DNA of 14,146 bases from Chloroflexota bacterium (GTDB taxonomy: Bacteria; Chloroflexota; Limnocylindria; Limnocylindrales; CSP1-4): NCBI GenBank assembly GCA_017860675.1, contig JAGDMV010000032.1, positions 1 to 14,146 on the forward strand, read 5' to 3'. The position numbers were made by a program, and so were the translations under genes. Under the pieces are notes generated by a model that worked only from the letters and a program-made list of their open reading frames with translations, ran no database searches and was not told the origin of the DNA. Below, one piece after another: positions 6,607 through 12,912 of this stretch. Within the stretch, counting starts at the first letter, position 1; each line of letters begins with the position of its first letter.

Positions 6607-6728
6607 CATCGGTCCCTGTCGGCACTTGCCGTGGGGGAGCATCCTAGAACGGAGCCGGGCCGCCTCGCGACGCAACTGCGGAGCCGCGCCGAGGTTGTGG
6701 CCCTGCCTGCTGCGCCAGGAGGTGGTGG
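6607..6728. other. Intergenic stretch before the DUF1918 gene
   Basis: No gene is seen. A possible -10 is CATCCT (about 6650-6655) or the overlapping TAGAAC, without a convincing -35. The far end holds the Shine-Dalgarno sequence of the DUF1918 gene. No clear terminator for the kinase gene was found. Confidence 0.4.
6717..6725 (+). promoter_or_regulatory. Near-perfect Shine-Dalgarno of the DUF1918 gene
   Basis: AGGAGGTGG precedes the ATG at 6729, with 6 nt between AGGAGG and the ATG. It is the strongest ribosome binding site in the window and fixes the start of this short gene. It suggests a well-translated protein. Confidence 0.85.
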
Positions 6729-6950
6729 ATGGTCGGGAAGGCGGGAGACCGGATCATCATCGAGTCGGAGAAGGTTGGCCACGCGGCACGGGCCGGCGAG
6801 ATCCTGGAGGTCGTCGAGACGCCGTTCGGGGTCGACTACCGGGTCCGGTGGGACGACGGCCATGAGTCCTCCTTCCGACCCCACGCCGGCAGCGCCCGGA
6901 TCGAGCCCTCCTCGGAGCGGGCTGCCGCGCCACCCCCGCGGGCGTCCTGA
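6729..6950 (+). CDS. DUF1918 family small protein
   Basis: The protein has 73 residues. The core VGKAGDRIIIESEKVGHAAR, then GEILEVVETPFGVDYRVRWDDGHES and FRPHAGSARIEP, is the complete pattern of the DUF1918 family. These are short beta-rich, SH3-like proteins common in Actinobacteria and found in some other high-GC phyla, with no established function. The conserved G-D-R, G-E-I-L-E-V and YRVRWDDGHES blocks are all present. A Ser/Pro/Ala-rich tail follows from about residue 60. The gene stands alone on the plus strand, between the kinase and the protease, with its own strong ribosome binding site. No function can be assigned from context. Confidence 0.9.
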   Translation: MVGKAGDRIIIESEKVGHAARAGEILEVVETPFGVDYRVRWDDGHESSFRPHAGSARIEPSSERAAAPPPRAS

Positions 6951-7105
6951 CGCCGGCTCATCGGCAGGCCCCCGTCCATTCGGACCCGCCCGGCGGGCTG
7001 ATGGCCCCATCGTCGGGGCGGCTCCCTGACGGAAGAGCGGGTTGCCGGCAGGGCGTGCGCCGGTCATGGTGCGAGTCCTACGAGGGGTATCCTGGAGCTG
7101 GACCC
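6951..7105. other. Intergenic stretch before the subtilase gene
   Basis: The frame of the subtilase is open upstream to 7001, but that part encodes no signal peptide and looks like ordinary non-coding sequence. TATCCT at 7088-7093 is a candidate -10 and GGAG at 7094-7097 a candidate ribosome binding site. Nothing else was recognised. Confidence 0.5.
7088..7093 (+). promoter_or_regulatory. Candidate -10 element TATCCT before the subtilase
   Basis: The element ends 12 nt before the GTG start, which would give a transcript with a leader of about six bases. The same type of element precedes the PAC2 gene (TATCCT, 9766) and the zinc-ribbon gene (TACCCT, 12898). No -35 hexamer was found. Confidence 0.35.
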
Positions 7106-9649
7106 GTGCCGCGATCGCGATTGCTGCTTGCCGCGCTGCTGCTGATCGTCCTCGCCGCGCCCCCGGCGATGGCCGCGGAGCCTGTCGTCCCGGCGGCCGA
7201 GCCGAGCCCGCCGATCACCGAGCCGAGCGCGGCGCCGTCACCCAGCCCTGAGCCGACGCCCGCGAGCGATCCGACGCCCGAGCCGACGCCAGGGCCCGGA
7301 CCCGTCGAGCCGGCCCCGTCGATCGCTCCGCAGCCGACGGCCACACCCGAGCCCCCGGCGACGGCCGAGCCGGGCGCGACCCCCTCCGATCCGGCCGCGA
7401 CGAGCCCGCCTGACGTCGAACCCGTGCTCGAGCCCGAGGTGGCGCCCGTGCCGAGCACGGCCCCCGCCCCCACCGCGAGCGAGGCGATGATCGTGATCCT
7501 GCGGCCGGGTGCCGACGTCCGGGGGGCAGCTGATCGGACCAGGAAGGCTCACGGCGCAGCGGCAGAGCGCGTGTTCGGCACCGTCATGCGTGGCTTCTCC
7601 ACCCACCTGACCCCGGCCCAGGCGAAGAAGATCCGGACAGACCCCGATGTCGTGGCCGTGGTCCCCGACGTTCGCTTCTCGGCGGACGACGTCCTTGCCG
7701 GCCAGACCATCCCGACGGGGATCTCGCGGATCTTCGCCACCTCGTCGCCCGGAGTCCGCATCAACGGCGTGGACGACGCTGTCGACGCCGACGTGGCCAT
7801 CTTCGACACCGGCATCGACCGCGACCATCCCGATCTGCGGGTGGCCGGCGGCTACAACTGCACCAGCTCCAGCCGGTCGGACTGGGGCGACAAGATGTGG
7901 CACGGCACGCACGTCGCCGGCACCGTCGGGGCGAAGGACAACGGCATCGGGGCGGTCGGCGTGGCACCCGGCGTGCGCCTGTGGTCGGTCAGGGTCCTCA
8001 ACTCGAGCGGTGACGGCTACCTCTCGTGGTGGCTGTGCGGCCTCGACTGGATCGCCGCCGCCCGCGATCCGGACGACAGCTCGCGACCGCTGATCGAGGT
8101 CGTCAACATGTCGCTGACCGCCTGGGGTCGCGACGACGGCAACTGCGGCAAGACCAACAACGACCTCTTCCACCAGGCGATCTGCCGGGTCACCGGCCTG
8201 GGGATCACCGTCGTTGTGGCAGCCGCCAACGACTCCGGCTCGGCGGCTGCGCGCCGGCCGGCCTCCTACAACGAGGTGATCACGGTCTCGGCGCTGGCCG
8301 ACACCGACGGCAGGCCGGGCAGTCTCGGCGGCCGACGCTGTTACGACTGGGGCAGCTACGACGCTGACGACACGTTCGCCAACTTCTCGAACTACGGCAG
8401 TGACGTCGACCTGATCGCGCCCGGCAAGTGCATCTGGTCAACCTCGAAGAACGGCGGTTACGGGACGTCGTCGGGAACGTCGATGGCAGCGCCCCACGTG
8501 ACCGGTGCGGCGGCTCTCTACCTCGCCACCCGGCCGGGCGCCCCGCCGGCCGAGGTCCGCTGGGCGCTCCGCCACCTGGCCAACAAGGGCTGGAAGACCG
8601 CCACCGATCCCGACGGGGTGCCCGACCCGCTCCTCGACGTCTCGCGGCTCGGGCCGCTGGGCGACTTCAGCCCCTCGGCGAGCCTCCCGGCAAGTGGCCT
8701 GACCGCGAAGGAGGAGGGAGGCACCTTCACGGTGCCGCTCAGCCTCGGTCGCAGAACGAACTTCATCGAACCCGTCCAGCTGACGCTGACCGCCGTGCCG
8801 GCGCCGCTCGTGGCAAAGCTGTCGACGTCGGCCGCGCTGTACGGCCCGGCCGGCGCCGCGACCGTAACCATCACGGTGCCGCGGTCGACCCGCAGCGGAA
8901 CCTACACGATCGTGGTCCAGGCCGCCTACCGCTCGCTCCGGGTTCACCAGGTGCGGATCCCGGTCCTCGTCGACAACGAGCCGCCGGTCGCCAGCCCGCC
9001 GCGGATCTCGTTCGCGGCCGGGAGGCGGGTCGGCCTTGCCACCGTCCCGCTCCGCCTCCGCTGGACGGCTGCCACAGATCTGTCCGGTGTCGCCGGCTAC
9101 GAGCTGGGCGAGTTCGCCGCAAGCGGGAGTCTCGCCTGGCGGAGGTCGTTCGGGGCGTCGGCCCGCGACGCGAGACTGGACGTCAGCCGGGCCGCGTGGC
9201 ACACGTTCGCGATCCGGGCGAGCGACCGGCTCGGCAACACCGGCACGTGGGCGAAGGCCACGCCCGCCCGGGTGGACTCCGTCCAGCAGTCCGCTGCCGG
9301 CACGAGCCGTAGCGCCGGCTGGACCGGCTACACGAACCGGTACCTGCTCGGCGGCTCGGCGGCATATGCGACCCGGGCCGGGAGCTGGATCCGCTATCGC
9401 TTCAGCGGGGCGACCGGCATCGCCCTCGTCGGGACCCGCGGACCGACCCGCGGCGCGGCCGCGATCTACCTGGACGGAACATACCTCCAGACCGTCGACG
9501 CCTACGCGCGCGACGGCGCGACTCGCTGGCTCCTGTTCGCCCGGAGTGTCGATCCGGCGCAGGTCCACACCCTGACCGTGAAGGTCCTCGGCACGCCCGG
9601 CCGGCCACGCTTCGACGTCGACGCCTTCCTGGTGCTCCGGCGGGGCTGA
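7106..9649 (+). CDS. Secreted subtilisin-like serine protease (peptidase S8) with C-terminal beta domains
   Basis: This is a secreted endopeptidase of 847 residues. The preferred start is GTG 7106, because PRSR followed by a hydrophobic core and AMA-AEP makes a clean signal peptide (1-23) and GGAG stands 8 nt upstream. A roughly 100-residue Pro/Glu/Ala/Thr-rich linker (25-125) precedes an inhibitor-I9-like propeptide (127-198, from MIVILRPGADV to VVAVVPDVRF). The catalytic domain has D234 in FDTGID, H266 in HGTHVAGTVG, oxyanion N375 in AAANDSGS and S459 in GTSMAAPHVTG, so the triad is complete. From about 520 on come beta-sandwich regions: two Ig/fibronectin-like stretches (about 521-625 and 626-720). 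A last domain (about 735-847, RYRFSGATGIALVGTRGPTR ... DVDAFLVL) resembles galactose-binding-like modules. These probably bind substrate or cell surface; that is inference. No cell-wall sorting motif ends it. Confidence 0.95.
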   Translation: MPRSRLLLAALLLIVLAAPPAMAAEPVVPAAEPSPPITEPSAAPSPSPEPTPASDPTPEPTPGPGPVEPAPSIAPQPTATPEPPATAEPGATPSDPAATSPPDVEPVLEPEVAPVPSTAPAPTASEAMIVILRPGADVRGAADRTRKAHGAAAERVFGTVMRGFSTHLTPAQAKKIRTDPDVVAVVPDVRFSADDVLAGQTIPTGISRIFATSSPGVRINGVDDAVDADVAIFDTGIDRDHPDLRVAGGYNCTSSSRSDWGDKMWHGTHVAGTVGAKDNGIGAVGVAPGVRLWSVRVLNSSGDGYLSWWLCGLDWIAAARDPDDSSRPLIEVVNMSLTAWGRDDGNCGKTNNDLFHQAICRVTGLGITVVVAAANDSGSAAARRPASYNEVITVSALADTDGRPGSLGGRRCYDWGSYDADDTFANFSNYGSDVDLIAPGKCIWSTSKNGGYGTSSGTSMAAPHVTGAAALYLATRPGAPPAEVRWALRHLANKGWKTATDPDGVPDPLLDVSRLGPLGDFSPSASLPASGLTAKEEGGTFTVPLSLGRRTNFIEPVQLTLTAVPAPLVAKLSTSAALYGPAGAATVTITVPRSTRSGTYTIVVQAAYRSLRVHQVRIPVLVDNEPPVASPPRISFAAGRRVGLATVPLRLRWTAATDLSGVAGYELGEFAASGSLAWRRSFGASARDARLDVSRAAWHTFAIRASDRLGNTGTWAKATPARVDSVQQSAAGTSRSAGWTGYTNRYLLGGSAAYATRAGSWIRYRFSGATGIALVGTRGPTRGAAAIYLDGTYLQTVDAYARDGATRWLLFARSVDPAQVHTLTVKVLGTPGRPRFDVDAFLVLRRG

Positions 9650-9777
9650 CGGCACCGTCCGCGCGAACGTCACTCCCGGGCGGGGGCCGTCCCCGGCGAG
9701 CGGCCGTCCACTGCAGGGCGGCGCCGGCCGACGGGCCAGCCCTGATCCCTGTCGACCCGCTCCTCTATCCTTGACCG
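9650..9777. other. Intergenic stretch between the subtilase and PAC2 genes
   Basis: It contains a short hairpin, CGGGG (9681-9685) with CCCCG (9691-9695), 31 nt past the protease stop. This is a possible terminator, but it lacks a T-tract. At its right end is the TATCCT element of the PAC2 gene. No reading frame with family resemblance is seen. Confidence 0.4.
9766..9771 (+). promoter_or_regulatory. Candidate -10 element TATCCT placed for a leaderless PAC2 mRNA
   Basis: Six nt separate this hexamer from the GTG start, so a transcript starting at the usual distance would begin at the start codon itself. No Shine-Dalgarno sequence is visible before the GTG, which agrees with leaderless initiation. 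No -35 hexamer matches well. Confidence 0.45.
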
Positions 9778-10629
9778 GTGAGTCTCTTTCGCCTCGGCGA
9801 GACCCCCACCCTTGTCGCCCCCATCCTCGTCGCCGCGTTCGACGGCTGGGTGGATGCCGGCTCGGCCGCGACGACGGCCGCGGACCAGCTCGCCAGGGGC
9901 AGCTCGCCCATCGCCCGCTTCAGCGACGACCTGCTGTACGACTACCGGGCACGCCGGCCGACGCTCGAGATCAAGGATGGCCGCCCGGCCACCCTGGCCT
10001 GGCCTGAGCTCGTCATGCGCCTGCGACGGATCGGTGACCGAGATGTTCTCGTGCTGGCCGGCCCCGAGCCCGACTACCGCTGGCGGGAGCTCGCGACCGA
10101 CGTGGTCGAGCTGGTTCGGCGGCTCGAGGTTGACGCGTGGCTCAGCCTCGGGGCGATCCCGGCCGCAGTCCCGCATACCCGGCCCGTCACCGTCCTCGGC
10201 ACGCAATCCCAGCCCGGGCTGCTGCGGGGCGGGGTGAACCCGGGTCCCGACGGCACGCTGACCGTGCCGGCGGCCGCCCTGTCCGTCCTCGACTACGTCG
10301 TCGCGGCGGCCGGCATCCCCACGGTCGGCTACTACGCCCAGGTTCCCCACTACGTCAGCGGCCCGTACCCGGCGGCCGCGGTCGAGCTGCTCCGCCTTGT
10401 CGGCCACCATCTTGACGAGGACGTGGTCCCGGGCGACCTGCGAGAGGAGGCCGGCGAGCTGCGGATCCGGCTCGACGCCGCTGCCGCGGCCAACGAGACC
10501 ACCCGCCTCTACGTGGAGCGGCTCGAGGGGATGGTGGACGAGGCCCGGCTCCCGGCGGGCGACGACCTCATCGCCGACATCGAGCGCTTCCTCCGCGAGC
10601 GTGGCGAGGACGGGCGCGACCGGTCGTAG
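9778..10629 (+). CDS. PAC2-family protein (proteasome assembly chaperone-like fold)
   Basis: The protein has 283 residues with a GTG start. The N-terminal APILVAAFDGWVDAGSAATT (about 14-33) is the hallmark of bacterial PAC2 proteins. Further typical blocks are RDVLVLAGPEPDYRW, the Ser-Leu-Gly-Ala-Ile-Pro segment WLSLGAIPAAVPHTRP, and GYYAQVPHYVSGPYPAAAVELL near residues 182-203. The length is usual for the family. Eukaryotic PAC2 proteins chaperone proteasome assembly; bacterial ones are widespread in Actinobacteria and their role is not settled. No HbYX motif ends this protein, and no proteasome or Pup gene lies in the window. It is followed 31 nt downstream by an acetyltransferase gene on the same strand, so the two may be co-transcribed. 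Confidence 0.9.
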   Translation: MSLFRLGETPTLVAPILVAAFDGWVDAGSAATTAADQLARGSSPIARFSDDLLYDYRARRPTLEIKDGRPATLAWPELVMRLRRIGDRDVLVLAGPEPDYRWRELATDVVELVRRLEVDAWLSLGAIPAAVPHTRPVTVLGTQSQPGLLRGGVNPGPDGTLTVPAAALSVLDYVVAAAGIPTVGYYAQVPHYVSGPYPAAAVELLRLVGHHLDEDVVPGDLREEAGELRIRLDAAAAANETTRLYVERLEGMVDEARLPAGDDLIADIERFLRERGEDGRDRS

Positions 10630-10660
10630 CCCGGTGGGCACCAGTGACGGTGGTCAGGCC

Positions 10661-11245
10661 ATGAGGCTCGCCGATCGCTTCGCCCGCTTCCCGGGCTTCC
10701 CCGAGCTGGACACCCCGCGGTTGCGGCTGCGCGAGATCACGTCCGATGACGCGGGCTGGTACCTCGCCCACTTCTCCCGCCCCGAGATCGTCCGTGGCCA
10801 GGGCTTCCCTCCGCCGGCGGACCTGGAGGCCGCCACCCGCGAGCTGCGGACATACGTCCTCGACCTGTTCGCCCTGCGGGCGGGCTTCCGCTGGGGGATC
10901 GCTCCTGGCGCCGGACAGCAGCTGATCGGCTCGCTCGGCTTCTACCGCTGGCTGGACGAGCCGTGCCCCCAGGCCGAGATCGGCTACGACCTCGCCCCGG
11001 AGTGGTGGGGTCGTGGACTCATGACGGAAGCGCTGCAGGCGATCCTCGACTTCGGCTTCCGGCGGATGGAGCTGGCCCGCGTCGAGGCCTACGTGCTGAC
11101 CGACAACGCCCGCTCGATCCGGCTCCTCGAGCGGCTCGACTTCGGACGGGAGGCCTACCTGCCACGGCACGGCGAAGACGAGCACGGGTGCCTGCGCGAC
11201 GAGCTCCGCTACGTTCGGGTCCGCGAGGCGCCGACCGAACCCTGA
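10661..11245 (+). CDS. GNAT acetyltransferase, RimJ/RimL type
   Basis: This 194-residue protein is predicted to transfer an acetyl group from acetyl-CoA to an amine, often a protein N-terminus. It opens with the typical beta-strand LDTPRLRLREITSDDA (16-31). The acetyl-CoA-binding motif is EIGYDLAPEWWGRGLMTEAL (106-125), followed by the C-terminal motif VLTDNARSIRLLERLDFGREAYL (145-167) with the usual Asn (N149). The frame is open far upstream inside the PAC2 gene. ATG 10661 is chosen because family resemblance begins there; an in-frame GTG at 10634 is an alternative. Only a weak ribosome binding site (GGTGG, GG) is visible, so coupling to the PAC2 gene upstream is possible. It could also be an antibiotic- or small-molecule acetyltransferase, as the substrate cannot be read from sequence. 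Confidence 0.9.
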   Translation: MRLADRFARFPGFPELDTPRLRLREITSDDAGWYLAHFSRPEIVRGQGFPPPADLEAATRELRTYVLDLFALRAGFRWGIAPGAGQQLIGSLGFYRWLDEPCPQAEIGYDLAPEWWGRGLMTEALQAILDFGFRRMELARVEAYVLTDNARSIRLLERLDFGREAYLPRHGEDEHGCLRDELRYVRVREAPTEP

Positions 11246-11267
11246 CCCGGGGACGACGCGCCGCCCG
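11246..11267. other. 22-nt convergent gap
   Basis: The acetyltransferase (plus) and methyltransferase (minus) genes end only 22 nt apart. There is no room for two separate intrinsic terminators and no hairpin with a T-tract is present, so the transcripts probably overlap at their 3' ends. Confidence 0.7.
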
Positions 11268-12023
11268 TCAGTCGCGCAGGAGGTGCGCCCGACGCACGAC
11301 CTCGACGGGGCCAGGCCAGCGCACGGCGGTGACGGCCATGGTGTCGAAGCCCCCGCGCCGGGCGGACACGGCCAGGCCCGGGGCTCCCGTCTCGATCCGG
11401 CCCCAGCAGTCAGGCAGGTCGCAGACGATTGCGCGGCCGCCCGGCCGGAGCACCCTGCGGACCTCGGCGAAGCCGGCGGCGGCATCCGGCCAGTGGTGCA
11501 CGGAGAAGGTGCTGAGGACGAGGTCGAAGGACGCGTCGGCGAACGGGAGCGATGCCACGTCGCCCTCCACGAAGCGGACGCGCCCGGTTATGCCTGCCTC
11601 GGCCGCCTTGCGGCCGGCGATCGCGACCATGGCAGGGTCCAGGTCGAGGCCGGTGAGCCGCAGGCCCGGCACCAGGCTGGCCAGCCGGATGGCGAGGTCC
11701 CCGGGACCCGGGCCGATCTCGAGCACCTCGGGTGTCTCCCGGCCGTCGACCGCCGCCGCCGCGTCGCGGGCGACCTGGTCGTACAGGCCGCCCAGCAGCC
11801 GGCCGGCGAGCAGATCGTAGAAGCTGGCCCCCGGCGACGAGGAGCGGCGCAGGCTGGCGCGAGCGGCAGCCAGGCGTGCCCGAGCGGCGGGAGCCGCCAG
11901 CACGGCGGCCGTGGCACCGAGCACGGCCAGCGCCGCGACCCGCCGCGAGCACCTCCTCCGCCCACGCTCGCGCGCGGGGCCGGCGGGCCGTCGAGCCCGC
12001 ACCGCGGCTGCCCGGTCAGGCAT
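11268..12023 (-). CDS. Class I SAM-dependent methyltransferase with N-terminal membrane anchor
   Basis: The protein has 251 residues. An Arg-rich N-terminus (1-28) and a hydrophobic Ala/Leu/Val segment (about 29-45) predict an anchor with the domain on the cytoplasmic side. The Methyltransf_11-type domain has motif I VLEIGPGPGD (100-109), the acidic residue after strand 2 in GLDLDPAM (125-132), GDVASLPFADASFDLV (154-169), STFSVHHW (171-178) and LRPGGRAIVCDL (192-203). This layout is shared by UbiE/MenG-like and phospholipid or small-molecule methyltransferases, so the substrate is open. A lipid or other membrane-associated substrate would fit the anchor. The ATG overlaps the end of the hydrolase gene by 8 nt (ATGCCTGA), so the pair is likely one operon with coupled translation. 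If translation began further inside, the anchor would be lost; there is no evidence for that. Confidence 0.88.
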   Translation of the reverse strand: MPDRAAAVRARRPAGPARERGRRRCSRRVAALAVLGATAAVLAAPAARARLAAARASLRRSSSPGASFYDLLAGRLLGGLYDQVARDAAAAVDGRETPEVLEIGPGPGDLAIRLASLVPGLRLTGLDLDPAMVAIAGRKAAEAGITGRVRFVEGDVASLPFADASFDLVLSTFSVHHWPDAAAGFAEVRRVLRPGGRAIVCDLPDCWGRIETGAPGLAVSARRGGFDTMAVTAVRWPGPVEVVRRAHLLRD

Positions 12024-12831
12024 CGAGCAGGAATCCGTCGAGCGTCGCCTCGTAGGCCGCCTGCTCGGCGAGCGCGACCCAGTGTCCGCCCCGTGGAAAG
12101 ATGCGGACGGTCGCGCCGGGGTAGGCCGTGATGAGCGCCTCGCGCTCCACGGCCGAGAAACCGCGGTCGTCGGCGGCCCCGATGATGAGCACCCGGCCCG
12201 GACGCTCGACCGGTTCGAACAGGCGATAGCGCCGCGGGTGGTTGACGAGGTCGACCAGCAGCTGCAGCCGGGCCAGGCCCTCGCGCGGATCGCGCAGCAC
12301 CTCGTCCACAGTGGCCCGCAGGAAGGCGGCCTCTGCCGGATCGGCGTCGCTGGTCAGGCGGGCGGCCGCGCGCCGGTAGTACGCCGCGAGGAGCCGCGGC
12401 GGCAGTCGGAGAAAGAGGGTGGCCAGGCGTGCATGGGTCCTCGTGTAGAGGCCGAAGCTCCCCAGCGCGAGGCGGCCGACCCGGTCCGGGTGACGGCGGA
12501 CCAGGACATGGGCGAGGCCGGACCCGAGCGAATGACCGGAGACATGGACGCGTTCGAGCCCGGCGTGGTCGAGCAGTCCGGCCAGCCCGTCCACCACCTG
12601 CCCCACGTCGCCGACGGCCGGGATCGTCGGGGCGATCACCCGCGCCCGCGGTTCGAGCCTGGAGATCGCCCGGAACGACGACTCGGCCACCCCGAGCCCC
12701 CCCGGCAGCAGGAGGATCGCCGGCGGCCCCTCGCCGGCGTCGATGTACTCCCAGTCGGAACCCGCCAGGCGCGCCCGTGCGGGCTTGTGGGCTGCCCGGA
12801 AGGCGGCGAAACGCGCGTCCCAGTCTGTCAT
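12016..12831 (-). CDS. Alpha/beta hydrolase, maspardin-like
   Basis: The protein has 271 residues with an alpha/beta-hydrolase fold. It has the oxyanion-hole region LLPGGLG (41-47), nucleophile elbow GHSLGSG with S101, an acid residue in IIGAADDRGFS (D221 or D222) and H250 in GGHW, so the triad looks complete. From memory of the family, the spacing and wording (WEYIDAG near the start, LLDHAGLERVHVSGHSLG, and the acid followed by FSAVEREALITAYPGA) resemble maspardin (SPG21) proteins more than ordinary esterases. Maspardin itself lacks an intact triad, so this one may be an active relative. The frame is open upstream to 13143, but ATG 12831 is chosen: GGCGGAGG lies 9 nt before it and TACGCT (minus strand, 12853-12858) gives a -10. 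It heads an operon with the methyltransferase. The substrate is unknown. Confidence 0.88.
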   Translation of the reverse strand: MTDWDARFAAFRAAHKPARARLAGSDWEYIDAGEGPPAILLLPGGLGVAESSFRAISRLEPRARVIAPTIPAVGDVGQVVDGLAGLLDHAGLERVHVSGHSLGSGLAHVLVRRHPDRVGRLALGSFGLYTRTHARLATLFLRLPPRLLAAYYRRAAARLTSDADPAEAAFLRATVDEVLRDPREGLARLQLLVDLVNHPRRYRLFEPVERPGRVLIIGAADDRGFSAVEREALITAYPGATVRIFPRGGHWVALAEQAAYEATLDGFLLDA

Positions 12832-12852
12832 GTGGCAAAGCCTCCGCCCGAG

Positions 12853-12858
12853 AGCGTA
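12853..12858 (-). promoter_or_regulatory. Candidate -10 element TACGCT of the hydrolase-methyltransferase pair
   Basis: On the minus strand TACGCT lies 21 nt before the ATG at 12831, with GGCGGAGG between them. The palindrome at 12869-12888 begins 10 nt further upstream, over the region between -10 and -35. A -35 hexamer is not evident. Confidence 0.35.
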
Positions 12859-12868
12859 CCGCGTCGTC

Positions 12869-12888
12869 CGCGGGCCACGTGGCCCGCG
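12869..12888. promoter_or_regulatory. Perfect 20-bp palindrome between divergent genes, operator candidate
   Basis: CGCGGGCCAC (12869-12878) is followed without a gap by its exact reverse complement (12879-12888), giving CACGTG at the centre. It sits in the 81-nt gap between the hydrolase gene (minus) and the zinc-ribbon gene (plus). It lies 9 nt from the TACCCT element on one side and 10 nt from TACGCT on the other. A dimeric repressor bound here would cover both promoters. No regulator gene is adjacent. Confidence 0.55.
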
Positions 12889-12897
12889 TGCGGCGGG

Positions 12898-12903
12898 TAC
12901 CCT
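12898..12903 (+). promoter_or_regulatory. Candidate -10 element TACCCT of the zinc-ribbon/SHOCT gene
   Basis: The hexamer ends 9 nt before the ATG at 12913, and no Shine-Dalgarno sequence stands between them. The transcript would be leaderless or nearly so. The place for a -35 falls inside the 20-bp palindrome. Confidence 0.4.
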
Positions 12904-12912
12904 TCTGGCGCC

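Noticed and set aside
5376..7067. Minus-strand open frame of 563 codons opposite the kinase gene
   Set aside because: The opposite strand codes for a complete histidine kinase; the antisense product is low-complexity Ser/Arg/Ala/Pro with no recognisable domain.
7001..7105. N-terminal extension of the subtilase to 7001
   Set aside because: It would place 35 non-hydrophobic residues before a clean signal peptide; GTG 7106 has a ribosome binding site.
8438..9673. Minus-strand open frame of 411 codons opposite the subtilase
   Set aside because: It lies antisense to the catalytic and C-terminal domains of the protease and has only Arg/Gly/Ala-rich shadow composition.
9778..10629. Evidence for a bacterial proteasome locus
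   Set aside because: A PAC2-family protein alone is not enough: no proteasome subunit, Pup, Mpa or PafA gene is in the window.
10397..10660. N-terminal extension of the acetyltransferase inside the PAC2 gene
   Set aside because: The extension is a shifted-frame reading of PAC2 coding sequence; GNAT resemblance starts at ATG 10661.
11911..12912. Plus-strand extension of the zinc-ribbon protein by 334 codons
   Set aside because: It runs antisense through the hydrolase and part of the methyltransferase; the zinc ribbon follows directly after ATG 12913.
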